From Arbacia lixula (lineage: Eukaryota > Echinodermata > Echinoidea > Arbacioida > Arbaciidae): a stretch of DNA of 64,000 bases. A program made the translations under genes and the position numbers. Shown here piece after piece: positions 24,105-39,300 of this stretch. Position 1 is the first letter of the stretch; the number at the start of each line of letters is the position of its first letter. The DNA lies in NCBI GenBank assembly GCA_963669155.1, contig OZ022580.1:23488512-23552511 (forward strand), given 5' to 3'. The notes below the pieces were generated by a model. That model saw nothing but the letters and a program-made list of their open reading frames with translations. It searched no databases and had not been told where the DNA came from.

Positions 24105-27100
24105 CTGTGGAGGAGGGGAGGAATAAGAAAAGAGGTGATATTTCAGAGTCAAGTAATGGTAATATAACGATTAGAATCATGATTATTATTACTATTGCCA
24201 CACATGTGTACAACGTCAGTGAGAGGAGATGCACTTTCTTAGTTACTCACTTCCAGCAAAGGTAAGAAGGATAAATGTGTATGGACTGATGTATAAACAT
24301 ATACAAATAATTATACACACATAATAAAAATACACAAACATATACACAAACGTAAAAACAAACACATACAAATATATATATGCCTATAAACATGTAAACA
24401 AAAATATATACAAACATACCACCCTTTTGGAAAAACAACATTATTGGTCCTATTTTCTAAATTTTTTGTGCACAGGGGGGGGGGGAGGGGGAGGGGGAGG
24501 GGGGGGAGGTTAACACACATTTTTTTAGGGGGGGGGCATCATGGATGGACATTATGAGCCCCATCCCTGGGCCATGTGTGTAATCCACATGCTTACCTTG
24601 AACAGCAGCTGGAGATGGTTAGAGATAGCGCTGGCATCCCACGGTGGTTTAGTGGTGCACATCTCAATGATGCAGCATCCAACGCTCCAGATGTCACAGC
24701 CTCGGCCATACTGCTCTCCTCTCAACACCTGGACAACACAAGCATGTTTGATGGTCACCATGGTGATTTGTACCTTTCAGTGTATCATTGATTCAAATTT
24801 CATTTTTTCCTTTCTTCCACATAACCATCCGATTTTATCCTACAGTGCTGATGACAGCCAATATCTGAACATGTTATGATAATAATAACATTGACAATGT
24901 TAATGATAATAATAATAATAATATCAATGAGATGACTTATATCAATCGTAACAACAGGAATGCTACTATTGTTTCAGCTGGTAACAATGATAATAATACA
25001 ACAGAACTCATAGGTTTTGAGCCAAACTAGCTGCTGATCAATGTAGGTATGTGTGCATGACTAGTCACAAGAAATCTGCCATAATCTGACAAAAGGAAGC
25101 AACTAACAAAAGAGATTTTTCTTGTAAATGAGCAAAATGTGTCTGTCACTTGCATTGGCATCAATGCAACACCACATCATGTTAGATTGAATATCTCGCA
25201 GCAAAATGAATATTTCTTGTCCAGATTTTTGCCTGTATGTAGGGAATGCTGGGTACAATCTAAGAGTACCAATAACTCAGATTTGAATGATTTGTCACTT
25301 GCTTCCTTTTATCAGAGTAGGGCAGAAATGCAATACACACAAATCCCATAGAGAAGCAGTTTGTCTGACAACAAAGGGTGAATAAAGCTCTCTAGTTAGG
25401 TTGCGAGATAACATTTGCCAGAAGTCAAATCCCTTTGAACCTACCTCTGGAGCCATGAAGGCAATGGTCCCCAGGAATTGACCTTTGAACTCATCCGTCC
25501 GTGTGATCTCGGCATTCATCTTGGCTGCCGTGCCCAGATCAGCTATTCTGAGGTGGTGGCCCGTACTGTCCAGCAACAGGTTGGCCCCTGAACCATCATC
25601 ACAACAGAAAAGGCTTGTGTTATCGATAGTGCAAGTAGAAATAAGTCCTTCAGCAGCATATATGCTACTTTCTTGACATTTTACTTGAGGGTATACTGTT
25701 ATTTCTGCACACATTCAGATTTAATGTAGGTGCCTGTCTTTTCATAGATCCTGAATAAAAAGTGCATAAATTCATAACATACAAGTGCAAAGAAGATGCC
25801 CATACCTTTCAGATCTCTATGGATGACACGGTTGTCATGGAGATACGCCAGACCCAGGCAAATCTGGTGCATGTACTTCACCGTCACGGCGTTGCTGAAG
25901 GCACCAAAGTCCTTGAGCAGCGTCGAAACGGCGCCCCCGGGCATCCACTCCACAAAGACATTAAAGTGCCCGTCGTGCTGTGTCGCCCCCATGAGGCGAA
26001 CGATGTGGGCGTGGTCAAAGGTCGACATCAGCTTGATCTCCTTCTCAATGAGGGCCAAGGTCTTGTCCTGATCGTCGCAGCTGTTTCGACAGAATGAGAT
26101 CTGGAACGGGAATTCACAAAATACCATATTATTATTCATTTCAAAGCAAGCAGGAATCGTTTCTTTTCAATTAAGGCCTTTTTTTCCAATCCACTCCTCA
26201 CTTGTCAACAATGACTTTGTAATGAACAACTAACATTGACACTAAAAAAAAGGACTCTTGATGTACATTCACATCCCTCCAACTGATAAATCTGCTACAT
26301 AAATGATAAATTCCTTTTTATTTTTGTTCTGCCATTGACAATGTTGCAATCTCTGATAAGTATATTTTTTCCTATTCAATGTGAAAATTTCCCATGTAAG
26401 TTTCAAACTTTTCACAAACCTGCTTGACAGCCATTAATGTCCCAGTGGAGACGTCCCGTGCCATGTAGCATGAGGAGAATGCTCCTGTGCCCAAGAGGGC
26501 GCCCTTCGTCCAATTGTCACCCTCCACGTATTGCTGCGACCGCGGACTAATGCTATCTGTGCTGTCATCTTCTGATGTCTGAGGGAAAAGTAATGGAAGG
26601 GCTTAATAATTTTCAGTTTGCTCTATTTCAATATGGTAAATCAAGACATACTCCAATGTAATACATATCTAGGATATTACGGGGGTATGCTCTTAAAATA
26701 CTCCTTCCTATATGTTCTCCAAAGTATAGTACATTGCCATGTTTCTCTGTACTTTGCATCCAGATGCAAATTACATCACACAATTTATGAAAGAATATCA
26801 TTATTATCATTTTCTTGCAATGACATTTGTTCTTCTATGAACAAATCCTATAAACAAGTAATGATAGGTAGCATATATGTATATATATTAGAAGAAATTA
26901 GCATTAATTTCCACTTCTACATCATATATTTGTTTGTGAATCAAATAACCTGACAGTACTGCATTTGATGTTGTTGTGGGTTTGCTGGATTTTTTAAAAG
27001 GGATTATGCTTGTCACATTGTCTTACCTTCTGCTGGATGCGGACAATGACGTTTCCATTTTTCTGCACCTTCAAGCCGGGCACGTGGGGCAGAGGACCCT

Positions 27101-30100
27101 GCGTGTGCATCGACGCTTCCATGGCGATGGCGAGTGCCTCTGCCTCCTCCGCCTCCACCTCATCCTTGCAGTTCTTGGAGCCCATTCCCGGCACCGGGAA
27201 GTCAAATGGCGCCGCCATTCGCTTCTTTGGCGAGGACGCCACCTCGGATTTGAATGTGATGGGTGTGCAGGGTGTGGTGGGGGACGCAGAGAGGTCCGAA
27301 ATGTCACTGACATTTGTGCGCTCTTCGTCGCATTTCACGTTTGGAGTGCATCCCGCTCGAGACTCCATTCTGTCCTTCAGGGATGACCTCTGCGGTGTTC
27401 TGTTCTCTTTACAATCGCTTCCCTCAGCAGCATGGCTATTGATAGGTGCAGTGTCATGGCAACGGGACGGCATCCCCCCATCCGTTTCCAAGCAGGCACC
27501 CTCCAACCGGTCAACAAGTTCCTGGTGCGCATCGGCATCCGCTCTCTCCATGGCAGCCTCCTCCATTGCGCCTTCGTGCTCGTCCAGGATTTTCTGAAGC
27601 CGTCGTTGCATTCGGGTCCCGACCTCCCGTGACTTGTGCTTGCCCATCATGTCGAATACACGCATGAACGCAGCCGAGTCCGTCACTAGAATCTTGGCTA
27701 CATTCACCGATATCTTCTTAGCCACCTTGCAGATCCTGGTGTGTTGGTTGTCGAGGTAGGGGGACACACACATAGCGATGGACAGCAAGCACTCGATCTT
27801 GCTCTCCTTCTCCACATCGGAGCCGTTGTCGGTGATGGCGAAGCTCTCGGGGAAGTCCGAGAAGACTCTCTCCAGCACGCAGAGGCGGCCGAGGATGTTC
27901 TGCCAGGACGTGCTGTCGAGGTGAATCTGGATGTCGCTGATGAGGCAGGACAGAATATAGTCAAGGCCGCCTAGCCCAATGCACCCTACAATAAAACAGA
28001 GCGTAAAAGCCATAAGTAAGTTTCTATCCATCATATACATCTGTTTTGAATACGATGACCTATATGTAATGTTGGTCCTTTCATCAGCTTTTTGTATGAT
28101 ATATTCTAAGCAAAATTACAACAGTCAACCACGGTCCACCTATCAATCCATGCTGACCCTATATGTCATGATATTCAACAATAGTCTTGTGGACATTGTA
28201 TGTTAGGTCTCTCATAACTCACCTTATGAAACATAAGTGTCATTCCTGAATTACGAGACTCAAATCATACTGAATGATTGACACTTTAAGAATGAGAATT
28301 AATCCTTTCTGTTCCAGTGACGAGGCTGGTCCAAAAGATTTGTGTGTGTTTAGATGTGCCACGTAGGGCGTGAGAGTGAAAGATAAAGAGTTAAATCCTT
28401 ACGTGAACAGGACAGCTCCTTGCTGACAGCCAGTTCCCCGGCATCCCCCCTGGCCAGCTCAAACATGGCCGACACCGACAGCTGAGCAGTACGTCTGGAC
28501 AACAAAAATGTATAAATAATAATAATAATAACAACAATACTTAAAATGAGGAGAAAGGTACTGAAGAGAACCAAGGGATAATACAGAATAAGATGAAACA
28601 AAACTATAAAATTTTCAAAGCTGCAACAATATTTCTTTTACATCATATTTCTATTGTAAAATGGAACATTTACACATCGAAAAAATACAATTTACAGGAA
28701 GAATTGTGCCTACTGAAAGATTTAACCATGATTAGATCTGTCCAGTGTGTTGCCAAAGTCCAAGATGCAGTGATAATTACAATTTATTTCATTTTGGAAG
28801 ATACATACCACAAAGACAATAATAATTAAATTCATTTTTAGCAAATATTTAAACTCTTTTGTTTGATACACTGGTTATGATTTTCAAACCTTTCAGCTCC
28901 AGACCATATGTTGATGGTAATTGGCCTAAAATATGGTCACAAAAACAGTTGCAGCAAACCATGCTGGTGGATTCATATGTACACACCTGTTGCCGTCCGC
29001 ACATTTGACTAGGATTGCAGCCATGACGGGCTGGAGCCAGGTTCTTAGCTGAGCCTGCTGTGACTCACTGTTGCAGTGCGAACACATCAACAGCGCCCTC
29101 AACGCTCGCTAAGTAACAACAAAAATGAGCAGATCGAATCTTCAATGTTGGGAATGAGCTCATCATTCATCTAGGTACAATAGTTTTTCAAAACTTGGAC
29201 AAACTTTTTGATATATCAGTTTCAAAGACACCTCACTTATTCAGCATCCAGCTACACAAGCTTCAATGAGTTTCACAAATTAAAGTTAGTCATATGTTAT
29301 TCAGCTTTGAAAATATTATCCAGTAATCATGTGTACTAAATACCATAAATCAATCAAAACACAGCAAGAAATCATGAATACATAAAAAAAAAAATCAACT
29401 TCTAGGTCATTTAAAACTCTTCTCATGCTGTTCTTTCAAATAAACAATTCATGCTAATTCAATACTCAAATCTTTCATAGGTTCACTTTTTTGTTGCAAG
29501 AAAGAGTGATTCAATTACTGAAAGAGTTGCCCTACAACAAAAATTTGAAAGTAAATTGCATGACCAAACTAAATGAAGTGATTAACGCTATGAACAGATC
29601 GCGCTACCGCTTACCAAAGCTGCTACGTAGACCTTGTAGACTGGATCAGAACACGCCATGGCAACCATATCAAAGCCCGCCTCCATGATGAGAGCCTCTG
29701 CCCTGAATCGCTCCTCACACGTCTCCTCGTCGTGCGGCTCGCTCGACAGCCCGTCCTCCTCCTTAAGTGCGGTCATCAGAAGCCGGCTAAGGGTGTGGAG
29801 AGCGCTTTCTCGGTCACTCCAGTCTCGGGAGAACATCTGGTCCACGCAGCCGTCTTCAAACGCCTGCATGGCAGAAGAAACGGAAAGGTGTCTCTTGAGC
29901 ACAACCTCCATTTAATTCAGTTCCTTCAAAAATTTACAAGGAGGGCCTGTTTAATTTTTATTTAACTCTTTGTGAACCACTGAGATATTTTAGCACTGGT
30001 GAAACACATCATTGCCATCGGGTAGTATGGAATCTGGCAAAGAAGGAATTAGGATGTGTCTGCTTTTATTATGAAGATGCAGTTCAAAAGCACAAGATAA

Positions 30101-33100
30101 ATGTTTTCTAACCGAATTTCTTATTTCTAACCTACTTCTGTGACTTTGCATTCCCTGTCTTTCTTTCTTTTTTCTTTGTGGAATAGCTAACACGGTTCAC
30201 CCATTTTCATTTTTCAATGATGTATTCTTCACTTTGCATTCTATTTTAATTTGCATTTGTTGTTCTTTGTATTTCTTCTTAAAGTAGTTGACTATCAATC
30301 TCATCATCAATCATCTACCTTCCTATAGATCGATGATTCTAATTGGTTGAATCTGGGCAATACACCTAGACCCTGTCTTATAAAGAATTGTGATTGGTCG
30401 CAACTTGATATTAATCGTAACTCTGTGCATTAGAGATAGGGGATTGGACTACCGATCGTTCCAGATCAATTGCAACACTTTATAAGACAGGGCCATGGAT
30501 TGCGATTCATTTCTTCATTTCCTTCAACACACAAATCCCATAGAGTGGGCATCTGACTGGTTCATAAAGGGTTAACAAGGGGCTAACCTCCTTCCACCTC
30601 TCCTTCTTCTGCTGAAAGGTTTCCAGCCTGCTGGTCTCCATCCCCCCATGACCCCCTTCCCCGGAGCCACCAGGGGTGTGGCCAGGGTGGGAGGAAGCCT
30701 CCAGGGGGGCGTCGCCCTCCGCCGCCCCCTCTTCATGGGGGACGGTCTTGGACCAAACGGCGCGGCAGAGGGGGCAAACCATGGGCTCCTCTTGGCGCTT
30801 GCACTCCTCAGCCCCTGAGACACAACAAAAAATCATCAAAATCAGAGTAAAATGCAAGGAAATTTGAGTTATAATGAGGTTAAACATAATCAGGGGCATT
30901 AACTTCCAGCACCCATTACTGAGCATGACTCTACTTTAAAATAAAAATACTTTAAAATATCATAGGCCATAACCTGAGTTACGATGTTGATAGATCCAAG
31001 AGATATGCATTGGCCAAACATAACGCTAGTATATATTTTTCAGAAATAGAAATTATTTTAATCATTAGAATAGGTAAATATTGTTAACATTTTTATTACT
31101 CAAAAATAAGAGAACATCATTAATCTTTCAACAGCCACATACATGATATCTCTACAAGTTCTTGCTGTTTGTATTACTTCTTTTCTCTGCTGTTTTATGT
31201 ATGAAAGATGATGAGATGATTGAAGACTCACATATGGCGACGCAGTGGTGGTGCAGCTTGTTGTGACAGCCATGTTGACAGAAAACCAGACTCTCTCCCT
31301 CCACCATGTCCAGCAGGCAGATGGGACACAGGTCTTCGTCCTCCCTGTCACATGACATACAAGCAATGCTAAATGGTCAGGTGATCACTTGGTCATGTGA
31401 CTGATCAAACATGGCTATGTTTGTACATGGATACAGGGTGATATCATTCAAGTCATTGCATTCCTTCTGGAAAAAGTGGGCAAATATATATTTTTTTAAA
31501 TTCATTGGCCTTTGACCACAGTTGAATATTTTGCCCCAATTCTATACAATTTAATGGAGCAATGAATTCCATCCAGGGATCAAAGTTGAAATAAATCCAT
31601 CAAACTGTTCTTATGGTATTGCCTTAACATACAGGGAACAGATGGAAGGACAACCTAAAGACATAATCCTGATTAAATAGTAACTAATGAGCTTAAAATT
31701 GATTCATCATCATCAGTCCCTTGACCAGTTGTGTGGTCATTGGGTCACTGTGCTGTCGGATTTTTGACCAGTTCCTTCGCAGCTTCTCAGTTGTGTGCCA
31801 TTGTCTGCGTATCTAGAAAGCTTCTTCAGGTCCACTCCTTTTCATTGTCATTACTGGTTATGATTACATCATAAAAGTAGGTGCACTTTTGAGAATCGTT
31901 CTTGACTCTTTGGCCTCACCTCTGGTCACTGCTGCCCGTGGAGGGGCAGGGGGAGCTAGGGCGGGGTAGGTGCGAGGTGGACGGACTCTGAGATGACCTC
32001 CGTGACCTGTGGCCAGACTGACCGGTGGGTGACTGCTTCAACTTCTTCTTCTTCATCGCTTCATGTTTGGAGAACAGCAGCTCCACCTACGATACAGGCA
32101 AGAACAAGAGCAGGAAATAGTCATTTGGTAGCAAAGATGTATACACAAATGCTCCAATATCAGAAATGCAAATCTCTATACGATTGATTCTGTGCAAATA
32201 TATGTACTGTATCTCTATTGTGCTACTCTCATAAAAACATTTCTCATTTCTGGATTGTGCAGTGTCACGCATACTCTAGATCTATAGTGATACTTCAGCA
32301 AGACAAAGACATATTCATCATGGACATCAGCCAAAATATTACATATATTTTGTGTGAAATGATTACACATGCATCACACACAACAAAAATTATAATAAAA
32401 AGTAACATATATATTTTTAATAAACAAAAGCAAAATAAGATTTCCAAGTAAGAATATAAGAATAATACAGCAGTCTATTCCTCACATCACTTATTCCATT
32501 CTTCAACATGAGTTACTACAAAATGACAAAGTCTGACAAAAAGGGGGGCATCCTTTCTTGTAAAGATTTGAAGTTAACTTCATTTTCCCCCCTTATTCCT
32601 CTAATAGATATATGTATTTCCAAGAATTTTTGCATTATCACAAGGATAGAGTTGAAGTTTACCTCGTAGTTCTTGAGTGTCCTGTTCCAGAGAAGGTTGT
32701 CATCTTCAGACACCTTGAATACTCTCAGCATAACAAACAGCAGGTGCACACAGTACGGACCCTTCCCACAGTTACAGTTCTATGGGGGAGGAATGGGGAG
32801 TAACATTCCAAGTTAATATACCTGCTAAATAAAATTGACATAACCTCACAACTTTCTTATCCTTTGACAGATTTTCATAATACCTTTACTAATATGTTTC
32901 TTTCATCTTTCTGCTTTTATTGAAACCAACTTAACTTCAGGATGAACTATCCCTTGAAGTTTTAGGCAATATGGTCACTTTATTGTTTCTCTCTCTCTGC
33001 GAGTTTAATTACTCATTTTGATTCAATTTACATCATCATCGTTCTACTGTATATCTTTTTTAATTATTGTAAAAAGTTTTTGATATGTCCTTATAAAAAT

Positions 33101-33273
33101 ACATGATTATCACCAATATCTAATAGGCATGAATAAATTGTCAAAATGTGCACTTTAATGCATTTACTCATTCAAAAGCTACAAATCATTAAATTATTCA
33201 GGAGAGAAGAGATAGTAAGAGTAGCATACAATGCAGATACAGATGGCAGAGTGAAACAATATAGTAATGCCCT

Positions 33274-33322
<49 letters not shown>

Positions 33323-36300
33323 TGATTGAAAGAGGTCAGAGGAGGAGAGACAGAGACAGAAAAGGGAAAGGGAGAATTAGGTAAGGGAGAAAAGGGAAGA
33401 GAGAAAGAGAAAGAGAAGGGGGAGAAAGAGAGATTGAATGAAAGAATGACTGGGAGAGAGAAATATAGACAAAAAGAAATTGAGAAAGAGAGGGAGTGAG
33501 TGAGTGAATGCATGCAAAAAAATGTGAAAGAATATAGCAATTAAAGAAAAATCATGAATATTCTTTTCAACTCATGACCATATACTACTGTCCTTTATTG
33601 CTAAATGTTTAGTCACTAATGAATGATACTATATTGCTCATATGGTACATCAATTACATCATAAACAAGATTAGAGCAATTTCGCTACCTACAACATATC
33701 AATTAATAACGAATATTGTTGATATTAACTGTATTAACTGCTATGACTACATTTCCATGACTTAATAACAGGCAGCCTTTTGCACATTCATAACTGTGCT
33801 ACATGCACAAATCAAATGCCAATGTCTCTAAGCTCCATCGCTCGCTGTATTTACTCAAGATGTGTGGCTGCGCTTCCTTTGTGTACACAACTCGTCAAAT
33901 TGGCAACTCAGTAACGCCCTTAATGAAAGCAGGGCATGTCATGTCATACAAAACAAAATGCAGGGGGGAAAGTCTTGATTCATCTAGATATGAATCACGT
34001 GCGTTTCGCTGCTGAATCCATGAACAAAAATGAATGATTTTGATTGGAATACCAGATAGGCATTTGAGACCTTGACCATATCTCACGCTCCCCACCCTAA
34101 GCTGATACTCTGAGTAGCGCGGGGAGTCATATTTTGATTTCTGCATGACTTATGCATTTCTTGTTTACAAAATAAACTTCCAATCACTGATAATCTGTAT
34201 TTATTTGGAGTTTCTTTCCATGATTAGGATTCCCCATTTGCAACTCAGAATATCAATTACTTATCAAAGCATTAAAAAACATTTATATATCTTTTAAATT
34301 CTAAGATTTGCCTGATCTTTCACTGTCTATATTTCTAAATGAGATTCTCCTCTTATTTCACTCTCATTTACTACATTAAATGAATTATAAAATTTGCAAG
34401 AAGGAAAGGAAGAACATATAGATACAATGTCTAACAAACAGGATATGAAAGAGTATCACAAATTCAAACATAAGATATTACTACAGTGAAATTTGCTTAA
34501 AGTGCTTCATCTCGTACCTGTGATCCGATGGTAACTTTAAATTTGTCGTCCCGGGAGTCTCCACCAATCAGAAAAGAGTTTGGGCCAATCTGCGACAGGA
34601 GGAAAAGCCTCGCATGTAGCGCCCTCTCCACACGCTTCTTCAGAACACCCACGGCTAACGTAAAGAGCGAGTCGTTGTTTGGTGATGCCGCCCTCCTCTG
34701 CCCACTTGTCGGAGAGTTTGGTCGAGAACCCTGGTGGAACCAACGTTTGAATTTGTTATTTAGAGGGATAGTTCACCCTGAAATTAAGTTGATCTCAATA
34801 AAAGCAGAAACATGATAAAAGCATATAAGTGAAGGTTTGATGAAAATCCATCAGAATATAAGAAATTATCTCTATAGCTAAAACTGCAATAAAGTTTGAT
34901 TTTCCTTTAAATTTCCATCTTTTCATACACAAATGTATACATTGTTTTCAAATAAATTTCTAGTACTTCTGTTACATTCATGCACAAATTCAGAAATATT
35001 GCTTTTACGAATCCATCTACAGCATTGCTGGTCCTACCATCACCAAAGAGCAACAAAACATATTTTATAAAAGCATTGTGTTTGTACCGTAATAGAAGCG
35101 AGACCAGAAAAGGTAGAGAATCTAAAAAGAAGGATGCAAGCAAAGGGCTGAAATGATTTGTGACAAAATAATGAGACTGTGTACTTACAGAAGGGGAGAC
35201 ATAGCCCCTGGGTCTGGGGAGTCTGGGTGAGGTGGGTGAGGCCACTCGATTTACAACCTGGGGGGGGGGGGTAGTGAAAATAATAAAGATTCACACTGAA
35301 TATCTTTATCAAAGTATATAAGTACTATAACATAGGAAAAATACGCTAAAGAATATATCATGGCCTGAATTCCTATTTCCCTAAAGACATCTAAAATAAT
35401 GGGAAATAGATCATCAGAACTAAATAAATGAAGTACACCTGTTCAAATACATTGAATATACAATTAAACAATTAATCCTATCTAATTTCAGGATTTCCAT
35501 GGCAAATTGAATGGAAAATATTACACAATTTGGTGCCTTATGATAATGAAGAAATGAATTACAGATATGACAATTATGAAAGATTAAGCATGCATCCTTC
35601 CTGAATTCATATTTTTAGCTAGCGAATTAAACCAGAGTGTGGTGCATTGCATGCATTGGGACCTGATGAAAGTGTACAAAGAAACGCTTAACATGAAAAA
35701 TGAATCATTCATCTTACCTGTTTAGCAAAAGGCGACTCCCGGTTTCCCCCGTGTGAGGAGGGGGAGTGTGACCGCTGGGGTAAAAGGGACCGGGGCCGTG
35801 ACCGGGCCATCAGGGGGGAGGAGGAGGCCCTGGGAGAGGGGCCAGGAGGGGTAGAGGAGGCAGAGGAACACCCCTCAACGGGTGAAGGGGAGGCTGGGGG
35901 GCGAGCAACCTGCAGAGACAAGGCAGAAGGAGGAGGCAAAGAATGTTAATCATTTAATGGTACATATTTTCAAAAAAACATATGACCCTCATTAAAAATC
36001 AAGGCTATATTCAAGAGCAAAATTAATCATTATTTTGGCTAGGAAATCAGGCAACATCATTTTTTTTTCACATCAGATTGAACATATCCATTCCATTGTA
36101 AGTCATTGTAATGTAAAATAAAAATAATGCTGTACTATTTGTGCCAATTTGAAGAGCAAATGAACATTACAGTATTTCCTCACATATTTTATATTGCCAA
36201 TTTGATTTTTTTTTTCATGAACATACATGTATGTGCACATTTAAGGATTTTTTTTTTTGTTCTGGTAGGAATTTTCAAGTATGAAATACCAATACTACTT

Positions 36301-39300
36301 TTGATCAAATATATTTACAACTTCTGGTCCTCACTCTATAAGTTACTGATACATGTATGACTAAGAAGTAATTCCAGCTTATCATATCTGCTATCACAGA
36401 CATACATCCAAAGGTACAATGCACTAACATACATCACTCATGCACTTCCTTCCACAAACTATTTCCACTGCATGACATGTACCTCATTATAATCTTGGCA
36501 TTTTTTCCCTCTTATATCTCATTCATCACTTTTCCACCTGCCCGTTATAAAATCAGGTATAAAAAGGAAATACGTCATATCCCCTTCCTCCCATGCAACT
36601 ACAAGGGGCATTCAAACACACACAATAGGTAGTGGCATATTGATCCAAATCTCTTTTGATATCATCACCTGCCCTTGGTTCTTTAGTCAGCTCGATGAAT
36701 AATTTGTGGCGTTTCCTCATCCATGACTTCATAGGATAAATGTATATTTCAGTGTCTGCAGAAAATTGTTCTCAGTGCATAAATCTACACTGTACTACAT
36801 GCACATTCATACATGTGTGAGTAGAGTATCCTGATTTGATATGTTTGTGTATTTTGAAGTTTTCATTTGGTTTCATTTTGGTTCTTTACTTATAATTATT
36901 CCAATTCTTGTTGCTTGTAGTACGAAAAAAAGAAAGCTTGATCAATTATCAAAGATTATCTCCTCAAAACCGAATATTACGCTTTGTCGATTCCAGGGAA
37001 AGGTTATATAACCACTCTCTCTCTCTCTCTCTCTCAAATGATGACAAAGTCAGGGAACTTTCAGAATTGGGTCTGCAAAAGGGATGGGCTACATTTAACT
37101 ACCATGTGTCAATTTTCATAAATGTTACATTATTCACCATACCCACCCCGTTATCTTGATATCGCAGAACTGTGCTGAGTATGACTAAATTAATTAAAGC
37201 CTGATTGAATGGGCAGGAATCAAATAACGATGTCCTTGCTACGCATCAAAAACTGTATTAGATTAATCATCACCTAATCTGCTCTGAAGATGACTGACCA
37301 CTTTCAGTGAAAATTGAATCGTGATGGAAAGAACTGTACAGTTGTATGTTACCCTGGGTTCTTTCCAGGGTAGGGCAAACTAGCAGACTAGGCACAATTA
37401 TTTGTAACAAGGTGAATTTCATTGTGATATTTTGAACAATCAAGAATATTCGCATTTGCTGATGATTATGAAATATTGTGTATCATATTATGAGTGCATG
37501 GGCCACAAATTGATTGTTTATGTTTTGAAAACCTTCCCCACCTACTCTAGAATTGGATTAAAAGCACTATGTAAAAGAAGAATGAAGAAAGTACCAATGG
37601 TAATACCCCCCCCCCCCCCTCCCCAATATTTTGGAGGTTTCCTTACCATGGACCCTTTTTTCTGGGGGTATCACCCCCTCCTCTACTAGTGCATGGTTTG
37701 GCCCAGAGTTTCTTCATAATCTCACCCCCCCCCCCCCCCCCCACCCTTCTATTAAACCCATCCTCTCCCTCCCCTCCCTATGATTCCGTCGTCCCTGGCC
37801 CCCTTCTTACCATGGGCCCTTTTATCCTGGGTGCATCACCCCCTTCTCTCCTGGTGCCCGGTTTGGCCCGGAGTTTCTCCCTGATGGCATTCTTCTCCAG
37901 TGGGTCATCCAGCTTAGACATTCGCCTCATCTCCTTCTCTGTTGACGATCTGAGGAAATATAAAAACGGAAACATAGAATTAAAAATCAGAAAAACATTT
38001 AGCTGACTAAACTATAAAAACTACATGCAAAATGTACGTAGTATTTGTAGCAATAATACATGTATGACATGAAGATCTGTGTGGAAGTACATGTGTTTAA
38101 TTCCTCAAACATCGCAATTTGCACAATTGTGTAATCCTATTAAAAAAAATACAAAAAAGTGTAATAAAAAATTGTAGATAGAGCCTACTCCCATTTTCAT
38201 CTGATTCAGAATAAATAATACTTTGCTGCATACTTTAGTGCATATATTTCACTGTACCCAAATCGTTTTTAAATGGGTGATAATAATAGCTAAAAAATGT
38301 AAACAATAACATGGACATTGGACAATACAGAACTACATGTACAATGCTTTAAATAATTATATTTCTTTCTCTTACATGTACTTGAAACGACAAATTGTGC
38401 ATATTACACAGTATTTTGATTATGCCCATTACATGATATTTCTTGATTTATACTTTAAGGCAAATTATTCCCAGCTGCTGCAAAATCAAACTACATCTAC
38501 TTACACAGACACCATCTTGCAAGCAAACTGTTCAGAAACCTACATCGCAGGCATATTAAACTGCCTCTACCAACGTCTATTAATAGTTCAGTAGAGTTGT
38601 AGTGGTTGCCATGACTCCCGGTAAACTCATATTGAATCAACACCACTCGCAGATATAGCCTTGCTTTCCAGTCGGCATATCGGAATGGTGAGCTTTGTTC
38701 TCATATTTGATGCAAGATTGTACAACCAATTGAACTGGGTGAATGTAGGTACGTCACAAAGCAAACTTGACAGAATAGTTAATATGATAATTTTGAATCT
38801 GTCAAGTGTACTGTAAGCAAATAGAAGTCCATACATGTATACATGCAACAGTACATGACCAAAATATGTAATGAATGATATACAGTATACATCACAAAGA
38901 ATTTTGTATAGGATTTGCTTGTAATTCCTATGCCCTGTTTTAATGGGAAAATGTATGAATTCAATTAATGAAAGGTACCAATTGAACTGGGTGAATGTAG
39001 AAATAAAAATATCAAACAATAGGCTTTCCATACTTGAGCATCTGCCAAAAAAACAAACCCAAATTGTACAAAAGTGTATTTCTTTATGCTGACAGTGTCT
39101 TTCATTCATATGAAGATGAAACCTTACAAGTTTTTTATTACAAAGTGAGGACTGGGAATAAGACTAGCACCAAATCCATTGTGCTAAATTGCATCCTCTG
39201 AAAAGAATTGATTGCGTTCTGTTTCAATAGACATCTGCTCCTGGGGGACTCTTGTTCATTCTCTCGTTTGTCCCTGGCCTGACAAAACTCACAAAAGGCT

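Noticed and set aside
24541-24879. 112-codon plus-strand frame opposite MAP3K1 exon 17
   Set aside because: It is the antisense shadow of a conserved kinase exon.
27010-27597. 195-codon plus-strand frame opposite MAP3K1 exon 13
   Set aside because: It is the complement of a GC-rich coding exon whose minus-strand frame matches MAP3K1.
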